From JBGSYN01 sp041750975 (GTDB lineage Bacteria; Pseudomonadota; Alphaproteobacteria; Geminicoccales; Geminicoccaceae): DNA of 24,938 nucleotides. Location: the NCBI GenBank assembly GCA_041750975.1, contig JBGSYN010000043.1, forward strand, positions 1 to 24,938. The letters are read 5' to 3'. Below the pieces are notes generated by a model that did not search any database, was not told the origin of the DNA, and saw only the letters and a list, made by a program, of their open reading frames with translations. The position numbers and the translations under genes are program-made. Positions 8,437 through 17,162 of the stretch are shown here, in pieces; the first letter of the stretch is position 1; every line of letters starts with the position of its first letter.

Positions 8437-8955
8437 ATGAGCGACGCCGTCGAAACACTGATCCACGAGTACGGTATCAAACAGATCGCTCTTGTCGTAT
8501 GCGACCTCGATGCATCGGTTCGCGCCTATTGGGATCTCTTGAAAATGGGGCCTTGGACCAGCTACGTCGTTACTTCGAATATCCTGAAGGACATGCATTA
8601 CCGCGGCCAGCCCGGCGACTTCAGTTTTCGTCACGCGCTGGCCTGGAAAGACGGTACGCAAATGGAACTTATCGAGCCGCTCGATGGCCAGAGCATCTTT
8701 GCCGATCATTTGGCGCAGCATGGCGAAGGGCTGCACCATGTCGGTATCTATGTACCGGATCAGCCGCGGGCCGTTGCGGAAATGCATGCAGCCGGATTCG
8801 AGGCTATCCAGGGCGCGCGCGGCTTTGGCGCGGAAGGTGACGGTGCATTCACCTATTTCGAGACCGGCCATCCGCTTTGTACCATCGTCGAGGTGATCGG
8901 CGCGCCAGCGGTCCGCAGGACGCCCGCTTTCAAATATCCCCCGGACCCACTCTAG
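8437..8955 (+). CDS. VOC (glyoxalase-fold) family protein
   Basis: This 172-residue protein has two beta-alpha-beta-beta-beta repeats. The first begins at IKQIALVVCDLDASVRAYWD and ends near MELIEP. The second begins at GLHHVGIYV and ends at TIVEVIG. Candidate metal ligands are Glu77, His101 and Glu152; the usual first-strand His is Gln16, a known variant. AGGAGG (8426-8431) overlaps the stop of the dehydrogenase gene, so the two are translationally linked. Relatives include methylmalonyl-CoA epimerase-like and lactoylglutathione lyase-like proteins, but the reaction here cannot be named. Its place between a dehydrogenase and a dehydratase suggests an epimerisation or isomerisation of the same substrate (inference). 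Confidence 0.88.
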   Translation: MSDAVETLIHEYGIKQIALVVCDLDASVRAYWDLLKMGPWTSYVVTSNILKDMHYRGQPGDFSFRHALAWKDGTQMELIEPLDGQSIFADHLAQHGEGLHHVGIYVPDQPRAVAEMHAAGFEAIQGARGFGAEGDGAFTYFETGHPLCTIVEVIGAPAVRRTPAFKYPPDPL

Positions 8956-8969
8956 GAGGATAACGCGCC

Positions 8970-10094
8970 GTGCGAATCCAGACGGTCGAAACGTTTGTCG
9001 TCCACAATTGGATGTTCGTCCGGATAACCGTCGACACGGGTCTGCAGGGCATCGGCGAATCGACGTTTTTCAGCCATCCCGACGCCGCCGCTGCTATCGC
9101 CGATAATTTCGGCGCCCGACTGATCGGGGAGGATCCCCTGCGGACCGAGTTTCATTGGTTGCGTCTCTATCGCGCAAGCTCGATGCGTGGCATGGGCATC
9201 ACGGGCGCATTGTCGGCGATCGACCAAGCCCTCTGGGACATTCGCGGCAAACACTTCGAGGCACCGGTCTGGCAGCTGCTTGGCGGCAACGTGCGTGATC
9301 GCGTTCGCGCCATGTTCGTGCTGGACTATGGCACGCTTGATAACGTCCTAGCCCAGGCAAAGGTCGCCGTCGGCCAAGGCTACACGGCGCTGAAAGTGCT
9401 CCTCTTCCAGCAAAGCCATCATTTGATGCGTCACGGCGCGAGGCTCGGTGATCTCGTCGGGCGCATGGCGGCCTTGCGCGAAACCGTCGGCTGGGACATC
9501 GATATCGGCGTCGAGCTCCATCGCAATATGGTGCCGGGCGAGGCTATTGCGCTGATCCGAGAGTTGGAGCCCTTTCGTCCGCTCTTCGTCGAGGATCCGA
9601 TCGTTCCGGACAGCGTGCTCGCCTTTGCGGAGTTGGTTGCCAAAGTGCGGGTGCCGATGGCGGCTGGAGAACGCAACACGACACTTTGGGAGTTTCGCGA
9701 ATATGTTGAGGCCGCCAAGGTCAACCATATTCGCCCGGATGTCGGGATCTGTGGCGGCATCACGCATATGAAGAAGATCTGCGCCCTCGCCGAAGCTCAC
9801 CATCAAGGCATCATCCCGCATTCGGTGCCCAACGGACCAGTGGCCGTGGCCGCGCATGTCCAACTCGGAATCAATGTGCCAAATTGGGAGGTTCAGGAGC
9901 ACCGTCCCCAGGATCGCCCTCCCTTCAACATGGCCGTGAAGAATATTATCCCCGTTGTCGACGGCTTCTTCGAGGCACCCGATGCGCCAGGGTTGGGGGT
10001 CGAACTCGACGAAGACGGGTTGCAGGAGATCCCGCAACTCAGGCGGGACCCAATTACCTGGCAACGCGAGGATGGCTCCATTGCTTTTCGCTGA
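8970..10094 (+). CDS. Enolase-superfamily (MR/MLE) acid-sugar dehydratase
   Basis: This 374-residue enzyme has an N-terminal capping domain and a TIM barrel. Metal ligands are seen as Glu182 (in VELHRN), Glu208 (FVEDP) and Glu234 (AAGERN), with candidate general acid/base residues His184 and His284 (IPHSVPNGP). The Lys-x-Lys of mandelate racemase is not kept (LKVLL at 141-145). His two residues after the first ligand plus a C-terminal His is the pattern of the D-galactonate/D-mannonate dehydratase group, so dehydration of an aldonate to a 2-keto-3-deoxy acid is likely. The start is GTG, with AGGAGG at 8954-8959 overlapping the previous stop. It is the last gene of the three-gene operon and converges on the IclR gene 49 bp away. 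Confidence 0.9.
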   Translation: MRIQTVETFVVHNWMFVRITVDTGLQGIGESTFFSHPDAAAAIADNFGARLIGEDPLRTEFHWLRLYRASSMRGMGITGALSAIDQALWDIRGKHFEAPVWQLLGGNVRDRVRAMFVLDYGTLDNVLAQAKVAVGQGYTALKVLLFQQSHHLMRHGARLGDLVGRMAALRETVGWDIDIGVELHRNMVPGEAIALIRELEPFRPLFVEDPIVPDSVLAFAELVAKVRVPMAAGERNTTLWEFREYVEAAKVNHIRPDVGICGGITHMKKICALAEAHHQGIIPHSVPNGPVAVAAHVQLGINVPNWEVQEHRPQDRPPFNMAVKNIIPVVDGFFEAPDAPGLGVELDEDGLQEIPQLRRDPITWQREDGSIAFR

Positions 10095-10143
10095 CATGCA
10101 TGCCGGCGCGGCGTTGGTTCAAGCGGTCACGTTTTTGCTTCGA

Positions 10144-10956
10144 TCAGGTGCTTGCAATCAAAGGATTGGCGCCCAGACGCCGTGACAGCCTTGCCGCGAC
10201 CATACGGATGGCCTTGCCGGCTTCGAGCGTCGAATCTTCGTTGACATCGGTCGCGAGCAGCGCCACCGCGACACCCCCGATGGCAATATCATTGCCCGAG
10301 CCGTCGAAGACGGGTGCGCCGAAGCAATAGGCGCCCTCCCGGGTCTGGCCATTGTCAACCGCAAAGCCACGTTGGCGGGTGGTCTCCAGCTCATTGAGCA
10401 GTGCGTCTACGTTGCGGACACTGGTCGGGCTCATTGGTGCAGGCCATGATTCAGCAAAAATGGTGCGAACCCGGCTTTCCTGCATGGTTGCCAGCATCGC
10501 TTTGCCGGTCGCGGTGAAAGGCGCCGGCAGCCGCATCCCGACCTTGAAGCTCACGCCCAGGGCGTTTACTCCATTGCGGCAGCCAAGATAGAGAACATCG
10601 GTGCCACTCAGAACGGATAGGGTTACGGTGTCGCGAGGGAAGGCCTGCAGCTCATCCCAGACACGGGTGAACTCGACCGTGAGATCGCTTTGGCTCTGAA
10701 AGGCATTCGCCCAGCCTAGCACGTGGGGACCCATGGTGAACTGGGTCGGGCCGACCCGAAGCAGGAGACCGAGTTCGGCCAGCGTTCGGCAGATCCCATG
10801 CACAGTGCTCTTGGGCAACTCGAGTGATCGGGCAAGCGCCGAGATTCCCTGCGGTCGGCCATCCCGACTCAAGGCGTCGAGGATACGGGTCGCCCGCACC
10901 AGCGCCGGGACCGGCCTGATGGCCGTGACTCCCTCGGTTAGGTTCGGGCTGTTCAT
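10144..10956 (-). CDS. IclR-family transcriptional regulator
   Basis: This 270-residue protein has an N-terminal winged helix-turn-helix at about residues 17-80 (ALVRATRILDALSRDGRPQG, then ISALARSLELPKSTVHGICR) and a C-terminal effector domain with family features (FTATGKAMLA, RQRGFAVDNGQTREGAYCFG). The length is normal. It is divergent from the amidohydrolase gene, with a candidate operator between them at 11158-11173, and convergent with the dehydratase gene. Autoregulation plus control of the neighbouring catabolic and transport genes is the usual role for such a regulator and is inferred here. No clear ribosome site precedes the ATG. Confidence 0.93.
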   Translation of the reverse strand: MNSPNLTEGVTAIRPVPALVRATRILDALSRDGRPQGISALARSLELPKSTVHGICRTLAELGLLLRVGPTQFTMGPHVLGWANAFQSQSDLTVEFTRVWDELQAFPRDTVTLSVLSGTDVLYLGCRNGVNALGVSFKVGMRLPAPFTATGKAMLATMQESRVRTIFAESWPAPMSPTSVRNVDALLNELETTRQRGFAVDNGQTREGAYCFGAPVFDGSGNDIAIGGVAVALLATDVNEDSTLEAGKAIRMVAARLSRRLGANPLIAST

Positions 10957-11274
10957 TGTGGCATGGTTTTCGGCTCCCGATGTCCTCGGATTAATCGCAT
11001 CGCGACCATGTAGCAGTTCAGCAGGATGAACGGAAGAAGCGCGCCACGATCAGTGGCCCGACCCCGCCATAGCCGAATTCGTGGCTCCGCAGCTCGGACC
11101 TAGTCAAGATTATTCTTTCCTGGCCATTCGTTGACATCGTTCCATAATTCAAACATCATTCGATATACTGAATATTTGGCTCATATGGTATCCGCCTAAT
11201 TGGCTGGGGATGTCGAACCAAGGCTGGTAGGGGGCGTCAGTGTCGGCTGGCGAAGGGATTGAAACGGTCGGTCC
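10957..11274. other. Divergent IclR/amidohydrolase intergenic region
   Basis: These 318 bp hold no convincing gene. The part next to the amidohydrolase gene is AT-rich and carries TTGACA at 11131-11136, a TATACT hexamer at 11164-11169 and the inverted repeat 11158-11173. The two hexamers are too far apart (27 bp) to be one promoter, so the real -35 of the TATACT is unclear. Confidence 0.5.
11158..11173. promoter_or_regulatory. Candidate IclR-type operator, copy 3 (variant)
   Basis: ATTCGATATACTGAAT is an imperfect inverted repeat with ATTC and GAAT ends. It matches the 16-bp core of the copy at 6944-6959 at 11 positions, including TTCGA, the ATA centre and GAA. It overlaps the -10-like TATACT. 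Its position beside the regulator gene is what one expects for an autoregulatory site. Confidence 0.45.
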
Positions 11275-12126
11275 ATGATCATCGATAGTCACTGCCACGC
11301 CTGGGAGTATTGGCCCTATGAGCCTCCCGTCCCTGATCCGAAGAGCAGAGCGCTGGTCGAGCAGCTTATTTTCGAAATGAACCAATGCGGTGTCGATCGG
11401 GCCGTGCTCGTGGCCGCGCGGATAGAGCACAATCCGTTCAATAACAACTATGTTGCCGACGCCGTGCGAAGCTATCCCGAGCGGCTTCACCAATTCGCCG
11501 ATGTCGATTGCAAATGGTCGCCCGAATATCATACGCCGGGCGCTGTAGAACGGTTGATCTCAGCTGCGGAGACTTTTCCGCTGCAGGGATTCACGCACTA
11601 CGTCGACAGCACCAACGACGGCTGGTTTCGTTCCGCGGAAGGCATGGCGTTTTTCGGGGCAGCCGCCGAGCGGCGATTGATCGCGAGCGTCGCCGCTTCG
11701 CCGGTCTGGCAAGATGATATCCGCCACGTGGCGCGTGCGTTTCCGACCATGCCGATACTTTGTCATCACCTAGCCGGCCTCAGGCCCGGCAGAGGCGATG
11801 CCGCGGCGTCGATGGAACAAGTGCTTGAGAGCGCCGCTTGCCCCAATATCTACATCAAAGTTTCGGGTTTCTATTACGGTGCCGCCGAGGCGTGGGCCTA
11901 TCCTTTCGTGTCAGCTCTCAACGTCGTGGCGAAGCTTCACGATCATTTTGGCACCGAGCGCCTGGTCTGGGGTTCAGACTATCCCGTTTCGCGCCCCAAC
12001 ATGACCTATCGCCAAAGTCTTGAAGTGGTAAGGAGCCATTGCGGTTTCCTCATGTCGGCCGACATCGACCGCATCATGGGCGACAACCTGGAAGGCTTGC
12101 TCGCCCATGCCGGGAGCAACACATGA
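11275..12126 (+). CDS. Amidohydrolase-family (Amidohydro_2) protein, probable lactonase or decarboxylase
   Basis: This 283-residue TIM-barrel metal hydrolase has the metal motif His6-x-His8 (IIDSHCHAW), the mid-barrel pair CHH at 163-165 (His164, His165), a conserved Lys195 (IYIKVSG) and the late Asp235 (WGSDYP). This is the COG3618/Amidohydro_2 pattern, a family that includes sugar-lactone hydrolases (L-fucono- and L-rhamnono-lactonases, 2-pyrone-4,6-dicarboxylate lactonase) and also decarboxylases. A sugar dehydrogenase and acid-sugar dehydratases nearby favour hydrolysis of an aldonolactone (inference). The stop overlaps the next start as ATGA. The ribosome site is weak (GAAGGGA lies well upstream). 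Confidence 0.88.
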   Translation: MIIDSHCHAWEYWPYEPPVPDPKSRALVEQLIFEMNQCGVDRAVLVAARIEHNPFNNNYVADAVRSYPERLHQFADVDCKWSPEYHTPGAVERLISAAETFPLQGFTHYVDSTNDGWFRSAEGMAFFGAAAERRLIASVAASPVWQDDIRHVARAFPTMPILCHHLAGLRPGRGDAAASMEQVLESAACPNIYIKVSGFYYGAAEAWAYPFVSALNVVAKLHDHFGTERLVWGSDYPVSRPNMTYRQSLEVVRSHCGFLMSADIDRIMGDNLEGLLAHAGSNT

Positions 12127-13208
12127 CGGTTTCAGGGAGACGACGACCTCGTGTAGGCCTTGCCTGCAATGGCGCCACGGTAGATCGCTGCCTTGATGCG
12201 ACCGTCCGCGATCGGATGGATCGGTTCGCCGAATTTAGCAATGCGGTTTTCGACCGGCCGTCCTCTTGGACCGAGCCGCCTCCACAGGATGCCGAGGCCG
12301 AGGCTCGGCTGATCGCTTTCATGCTTGGACTGGATGCACTAATCATCAGTCACGGTGCGCCCCGCATTACCGGTGCAATTCTTGATGCCGCGCCAAATGT
12401 CCGTTTCCTGGGTGAGCTCGAGGGCGATCGCTTTGGCATGCGTATCGACGTTGAAGCCGCGGCAGAACGCGGGGTCCGGGCAGTCGACACCAACCATGGC
12501 TCGTCCTACCCCGTTGCCGAGTGGGCGTTGGCCCTCATGCTGATCGGCCTGCGTAATGCCGGTGCGCTCTTTCGGCGGCTGATCGGCGGCGAGTTGCTCT
12601 TCACCTCGCAAGGTCAGAGAAAGACTGATCCGGGTTTTTATCGCGGCGAGCTCACTGGGAAGCACGTCGGATTGATCGGCTGCGGCCACATCGGCCGCCG
12701 GCTCCTCGAGCTCATGAGACCATTCGGTGTGGAGGTTTCGGTCTATGACCCTCATGCTCCACGCATTCTAGCCGATATCTACGATATCAGACTGACGTCG
12801 CTCGAGCATGTGTTCCGGGATACGGACGTGGTTGTCTGCACGGCTCCGCTCACTGGCGAAACGAAGGGGATGATCGGCGCCAGCGAACTCGCTTGCCTGC
12901 AGTCGGGCTCGGTCTTCGTGAATGTATCGAGGGGCGCAATCGTCGACAGTGAAGCACTTCTGCGGCGCCTGGAGCAAGGCGACATCACCGCCTGCCTTGA
13001 TGTGTTCGATCCCGAGCCGATTCCTGCCGATTCTCCGGTCCGCGGGATGACAAATGTTTTCCTCTCGCCGCATATCGCGGGTGTCACCGCAGCCTGCGGG
13101 CCGCGCTTTGTCGATCTCATGATAGACGAGCTCGAGCGCCATTTCGCAGGCTATCAGACCCGCCACGACCTTGTCCCACGTGCTAAGCTTCTCGCCTCGA
13201 AGGCTTGA
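12123..13208 (+). CDS. D-isomer-specific 2-hydroxyacid dehydrogenase
   Basis: This is a 361-residue NAD(P)-dependent dehydrogenase of the phosphoglycerate/hydroxypyruvate/glyoxylate reductase family. The Rossmann motif GCGHIG is at 186-191 with the acidic residue at the end of the next strand (Asp209 in VYDPH). Catalytic Arg is in NVSRGAIVD (Arg270), Glu in FDPEP (Glu298), and His in LSPHIAG (His317). I chose the ATG at 12123 because it overlaps the amidohydrolase stop and gives a normal N-terminus; the frame is open 84 bases further upstream inside that gene. It may reduce a 2-keto acid released by the pathway, or oxidise a hydroxy acid; the direction cannot be told. Confidence 0.92.
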   Translation: MTVSGRRRPRVGLACNGATVDRCLDATVRDRMDRFAEFSNAVFDRPSSWTEPPPQDAEAEARLIAFMLGLDALIISHGAPRITGAILDAAPNVRFLGELEGDRFGMRIDVEAAAERGVRAVDTNHGSSYPVAEWALALMLIGLRNAGALFRRLIGGELLFTSQGQRKTDPGFYRGELTGKHVGLIGCGHIGRRLLELMRPFGVEVSVYDPHAPRILADIYDIRLTSLEHVFRDTDVVVCTAPLTGETKGMIGASELACLQSGSVFVNVSRGAIVDSEALLRRLEQGDITACLDVFDPEPIPADSPVRGMTNVFLSPHIAGVTAACGPRFVDLMIDELERHFAGYQTRHDLVPRAKLLASKA

Positions 13209-13277
13209 CCGTTAGGTTCATCGATACTCCCTTTGAGCGCGCAGCCTTGGAACCACACGCGTCAATTCCCTATCAAT

Positions 13278-14204
13278 TTAAGATGCAACAAATTCTTCAG
13301 TCGCCGTTTCGATGAGACCGGCCTGCTCGGCTAGTCTTCGCATTTCGCGGCGTGCGGCAGCGTCCACATGCAATTTTGGTGCACACACGGAGGCTATCTG
13401 GAACAGGCCCTGCATGACGTGGACCTCCTTCATGCGTGGCCGATAGTTACTGACTCGTAGTCGCAGCAATAGCGAGCCAATGGCCCCAGTGGCTCCCAGA
13501 CTGCCAGGGCGGTTTGGATATTTCGCCGGTCGACGTCAACCTGCCTCTCGACAAGCTCGGCGACGATGTTTCCAGCAATTCTATCAGCCTACTGTGATGG
13601 ACAATTAAAAGGCCTCATAGATTATCGTATCACTGCCGATAAGGATCCCCACTTCGCGAGGCAGATGGCGTGATGCTTCTATGGACTCGAGCGCATGGCC
13701 GGTATCGAACAGACTCTTCCTTGAGCGCCACGATTAGTGGAATCTCTCAGAAGGCGTGGATGACCTCCGGCGTGTAATCCAGTGCACGCTCAATTGTCTG
13801 TTGAAACGCAAGGATGGGCAAGTCAACCGCGTCGGCAATGGCCTTCGAATAATCGTACATCATCTCGACCGGAGCGGGCCGCTTTGGAGAGACCGGCAAA
13901 GGTGGGAAAACGACGAACCTCTCTGCTCCTGCTCTGGCCAACTTCTGCGCCTAGACGAGTGTATCGGCGGTGAAACTTGAGATGAGGCCGGAATAGAGTG
14001 TTACCGTGCCGGCGATGGCTAGCTTCGCTCAACGGATCCCCTGAAGCTGCTCTTTCCGCGAGGGTGTCTTATGTTCACTCGCATCCATATTCATGACGAT
14101 TGCCAACGGCCGCTGTGCACCACCCAAGCCATGTGGCGCGATTGAGTGTCCCAATCGACCGCACCATCGCTATGCATCCGCGGCATCAATGCGGCCGCTG
14201 ACAC
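13278..14204 (-). pseudogene. Decayed dihydrodipicolinate synthase/N-acetylneuraminate lyase-family gene
   Basis: Joining three minus-strand frames recovers almost a whole aldolase-family protein. The N-terminal part reads ALMPRMHSDGAVDWDTQSRH (about 14190-14130), then LAIVMNMDASE, AGTVTLYSGLISSFTADTLV, GAERFVVFPPLPVSPKRPAP and AIADAVDLPILAFQ. The Schiff-base lysine segment is LIVALKEES, followed by HLPREVGILIGSDTIIYEAF and a C-terminal part with MKEVHVMQGLFQIASVCAPK. Stops interrupt it at 14029-14031, 13951-13953 and 13747-13749, and there are frameshifts near 14100, 13719 and 13435, so it is dead. This family carries out the last steps of non-phosphorylative acid-sugar pathways (2-keto-3-deoxy acid aldolase or dehydratase), which fits the neighbours. 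The original start is uncertain (GTG at 14204 is a candidate). The family is confident; the specific reaction is not. Confidence 0.85.
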
Positions 14205-14285
14205 ATTGCTCGATTTGCGAAGGCGGCTAGCACAGATCAGCGCCAAATTTGGTCGCCATACGGCATAAATCCAAGGGTCACGGCC

Positions 14286-14314
14286 TTGACGGTCAATAGC
14301 GACCTCCGTACTGT
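14286..14314 (+). promoter_or_regulatory. Candidate promoter for the second importer operon
   Basis: TTGACG (14286-14291) is followed after 17 bases by TACTGT (14309-14314), about 90 bp upstream of the binding-protein start. No copy of the inverted-repeat motif is seen here. Confidence 0.35.
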
Positions 14315-14405
14315 CATTGCTAACAAGAGTTTTCAGGGACTGCGGGAAGTCGGCGCCCCTGTGTCTTACACAAAGGCTCGATCGCGAACTTCAGTGGAGG
14401 CCACA

Positions 14406-16097
14406 ATGAAAAATCCCATAACCAAATATGGTGTCCGAGCGGTCGGCACACTTCTTTGTGGAGTGGCAATCATGGCCACTCACCCATACCAGGATGACGC
14501 CATAGCTCAAGAACCGTCAGGAACTCTGACAGTGGCGTGGCCGGACGTCTATTCGTTCGTTGGAGTTCCTTCGAAGAATGGCGGCCGGCAAGGCGAGCGC
14601 CTCGTTTGGCTGGGTGTCAACGAAACAGCATTGCGAATCAACGCCGACGGCGAGATCGTCCCGCATCTTGCAGAGAGCTGGACTATTTCCGACGAGGGCC
14701 TGCGCCACACCGTCAAGCTGCGTGAAGGCGTGCAGTTCCACGGTGGTTTCGGCGAAATGACCGCTGAGGATTGGAAGTGGACAGCCGACGATCAATGGCA
14801 AGGAAATCCGACATCGAACCATGGCGGCCAATTCATCGCCAATAACAATCTCGACGAAGTCAATGTAATCGACAAATATACGGTTGAGTTTGTGCTCAAC
14901 AAACCCAACGCCTTCTTCCAGGATTATTATGGTACCATTCGCGACGACGTCGCCCTGGCCGTCTATAGTAAGAACCGTGTAGAGACCATGGGGGAGGAGG
15001 CGGCGATAACTGAATTGCCCGACGGTGGTACGGGTCCGTACCAGGTTGAGAGCTGGGTTTCCGATAACGAGATCGTGCTGAAAGCTTTTCCCGATTACTG
15101 GGGCGAACCGCCCGCCTACGAAACGATCCGCATTATTCAGATTGCCGAGCCGTCGACCGTTCTCGCAGCACTCGAGACAGGCGCCGTTGACGCCGCCAAG
15201 ATCCCCGTCACGTCGCGCGAACGAGCCGAGGCCGCCGGGCTTGAGATCCGTAGCGCCGACGTTGGCTTTGCCACGCTGACCTTCGCGGGTCAGTTCTGTT
15301 ACACGGAGTTCGATGGCGAGCCAGTACCGCCACGGCCGGGTTATGATCCGAGCCTACCCTGGGTCGGCGATTGTGACGACCAGGAATCCATGGAGCAAGC
15401 ACGGCAAGTCCGGCACGCCATGTCGATGGCAATCGACCGGCAAGCCTTGGTCGACGTGATTGCCGGTGGCCATGGCCGTCCGCGCTACGTTCAAATGCTC
15501 CTTGGATTCTTCGCCGACAAATATATGAAACCCGAATGGGAGACCCCTTACGATCCGCAGAAGGCTAAGGAAATCATCAGCCAAGCCGGTTATCCTGACG
15601 GCTTTGCCTTCGAGTTCGTGTGTGACAGTGCCGGCCATCCATTGCTGAACGAGTTCTGTGACGCGACGGCATCGATGTGGGGCAATATCGGACTGCAACC
15701 GGAGATCCGGCGTATTGCCGCCGACGCCATCCGCCAACAGCAAGTGGACCGGACCTTCAATGCCATAAGGCTCGAGGTCGACACCGGCGTGACACCGATA
15801 CCGGAGGCACGCGGTTTCGGCGAGATTCCGACGGCTGCATTCAACTCAGGCTACGAGGTACCCGGCTTGATCGAGCTTGTCCGGGCCGCATCGGTCGCGG
15901 TTACGCGTGAGGAACTCGAAGGCATTCGCGAGAAGCAATATCAATGGGCTTACGATCAGCATCTGACGGTACCACTCGTGGAGTTCGACGAAATCTATGC
16001 CGTCAATCCCCAAAAAGTTGGACCTTGGCCCCGTACCCCCTTCAATGGGCACTCCCCCGAGCTCATGGATTTCGAAAGCCTGCAAAAACCGAGCTGA
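14406..16097 (+). CDS. ABC importer solute-binding protein (SBP family 5), second system
   Basis: This periplasmic binding protein is 563 residues long. The ATG at 14406 is preceded by GGAGG (14396-14400, 5-base spacing). It gives a signal peptide with a basic start (MKNPITKYGVR), a hydrophobic core to about residue 25 and a likely cut after Ala34 (AIA|QE). The frame extends upstream to 14286, but that stretch overlaps the promoter-like region and lacks a signal. SBP_bac_5 features include HLAESWTISDEGLRHTVKLR, then GVQFHGG, and AAITELPDGGTGPYQV. It differs greatly in sequence from the first binding protein, so the two importers are not a recent duplication. It heads a six-gene operon. The ligand is unknown. 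Confidence 0.92.
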   Translation: MKNPITKYGVRAVGTLLCGVAIMATHPYQDDAIAQEPSGTLTVAWPDVYSFVGVPSKNGGRQGERLVWLGVNETALRINADGEIVPHLAESWTISDEGLRHTVKLREGVQFHGGFGEMTAEDWKWTADDQWQGNPTSNHGGQFIANNNLDEVNVIDKYTVEFVLNKPNAFFQDYYGTIRDDVALAVYSKNRVETMGEEAAITELPDGGTGPYQVESWVSDNEIVLKAFPDYWGEPPAYETIRIIQIAEPSTVLAALETGAVDAAKIPVTSRERAEAAGLEIRSADVGFATLTFAGQFCYTEFDGEPVPPRPGYDPSLPWVGDCDDQESMEQARQVRHAMSMAIDRQALVDVIAGGHGRPRYVQMLLGFFADKYMKPEWETPYDPQKAKEIISQAGYPDGFAFEFVCDSAGHPLLNEFCDATASMWGNIGLQPEIRRIAADAIRQQQVDRTFNAIRLEVDTGVTPIPEARGFGEIPTAAFNSGYEVPGLIELVRAASVAVTREELEGIREKQYQWAYDQHLTVPLVEFDEIYAVNPQKVGPWPRTPFNGHSPELMDFESLQKPS

Positions 16098-16244
16098 CGC
16101 GATCTTCTCGCCTGCGCCATCGTTAGGGGATGGTTCTGAGCCCAGACTCGCAAACGACATGACCCACAGCCTTTGGCTGAGATACATCCGAGGCTTGGGC
16201 CGAATAAGCACTAGACGAGGCAGTGATTTGCAAGGGTTGAGCGC

Positions 16245-17162
16245 TTGATTTCCTTCATCAGGAAACGAATATTTGCTTCCCTTGTGGCAATACTCCTGGT
16301 CACTGTCATTGTCTTCATTTTGGCCCGCATCCAAGGGGACCCGAGAACCCTCTATCTAGACGAGAATCTCTCTCAGGAGACTTACGACGCGCTGGGCCGG
16401 GAATTGGGTCTGGACCGCCCCCTTTACTATCAGTACTGGGTTTTTGTGAGCAAACTTGCTCAGGGAGACCTCGGAGTCTCGATTCATCAACGTCGGCCGG
16501 TATTCGATATCGTGCTCGAACGGTTGCCAGCAACACTCAAGCTCGCCGCTGCCGCTTTCCTCTTCTCGATCATCATTGGTGTGCCAATAGGAATTCTCTC
16601 CGCTGTCAAGAGGGGAACCATTTGGGATCTTGCCGGGCGAACCTTTGCGGTTCTGGGCCATTCCTTGCCTTCGTTTTGGGTCGGGATCATGGCGATTTTT
16701 ATCTTTGCCGTGACGTTGGGCTGGCTGCCGCCCTTCGGCGACGGCAGCTTGGCTCACTACGTACTGCCTTCGATCGCACTCGGTTGGGCTGCGGCCGGAG
16801 GACAGATGAGGCTGGTTCGCTCGGCCATGCTCGAAACGCTCGATTCCCAGTACATCGTACTGGCCCGGGCCAAAGGCGTGAAATATCGAAGTGTCATTTT
16901 CAAACACGCGCTACGAAATGCCCTCCTCGCACCATTGACATTTGCTGGCCTTACCTTGGGCGGCCTCATCACCGGTGCCATTATCATTGAGACCGTATTC
17001 GCGTGGCCAGGTTTGGGCCTGCTGGCCATCAACTCGGTCATGGCTTCGGACTACGCCGTCTTGCAAGGGGTCATGGTCACTGTGACGGTCTTCTACGTCG
17101 CAATTTCCTTGTTGGTGGACATTGTCTACGGCTGGGTCGATCCTCGGATTCGCTATGGTTAG
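16245..17162 (+). CDS. ABC importer permease, DppB/OppB type, second system
   Basis: This inner-membrane permease is 305 residues long. The first helix (RIFASLVAILLVTVIVFILA) is followed by GDPRTLYL, the family's periplasmic loop, then about five helices, the EAA loop (LDSQYIVLARAKGVKYRSVI), WPGLGLL and the C-terminal DPRIRYG. The start is TTG, with AAGGG about 9 bases upstream; no better start gives a complete first helix. It lies 147 bp after the binding-protein gene and overlaps the next permease by 8 bp. Confidence 0.9.
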   Translation: MISFIRKRIFASLVAILLVTVIVFILARIQGDPRTLYLDENLSQETYDALGRELGLDRPLYYQYWVFVSKLAQGDLGVSIHQRRPVFDIVLERLPATLKLAAAAFLFSIIIGVPIGILSAVKRGTIWDLAGRTFAVLGHSLPSFWVGIMAIFIFAVTLGWLPPFGDGSLAHYVLPSIALGWAAAGGQMRLVRSAMLETLDSQYIVLARAKGVKYRSVIFKHALRNALLAPLTFAGLTLGGLITGAIIIETVFAWPGLGLLAINSVMASDYAVLQGVMVTVTVFYVAISLLVDIVYGWVDPRIRYG

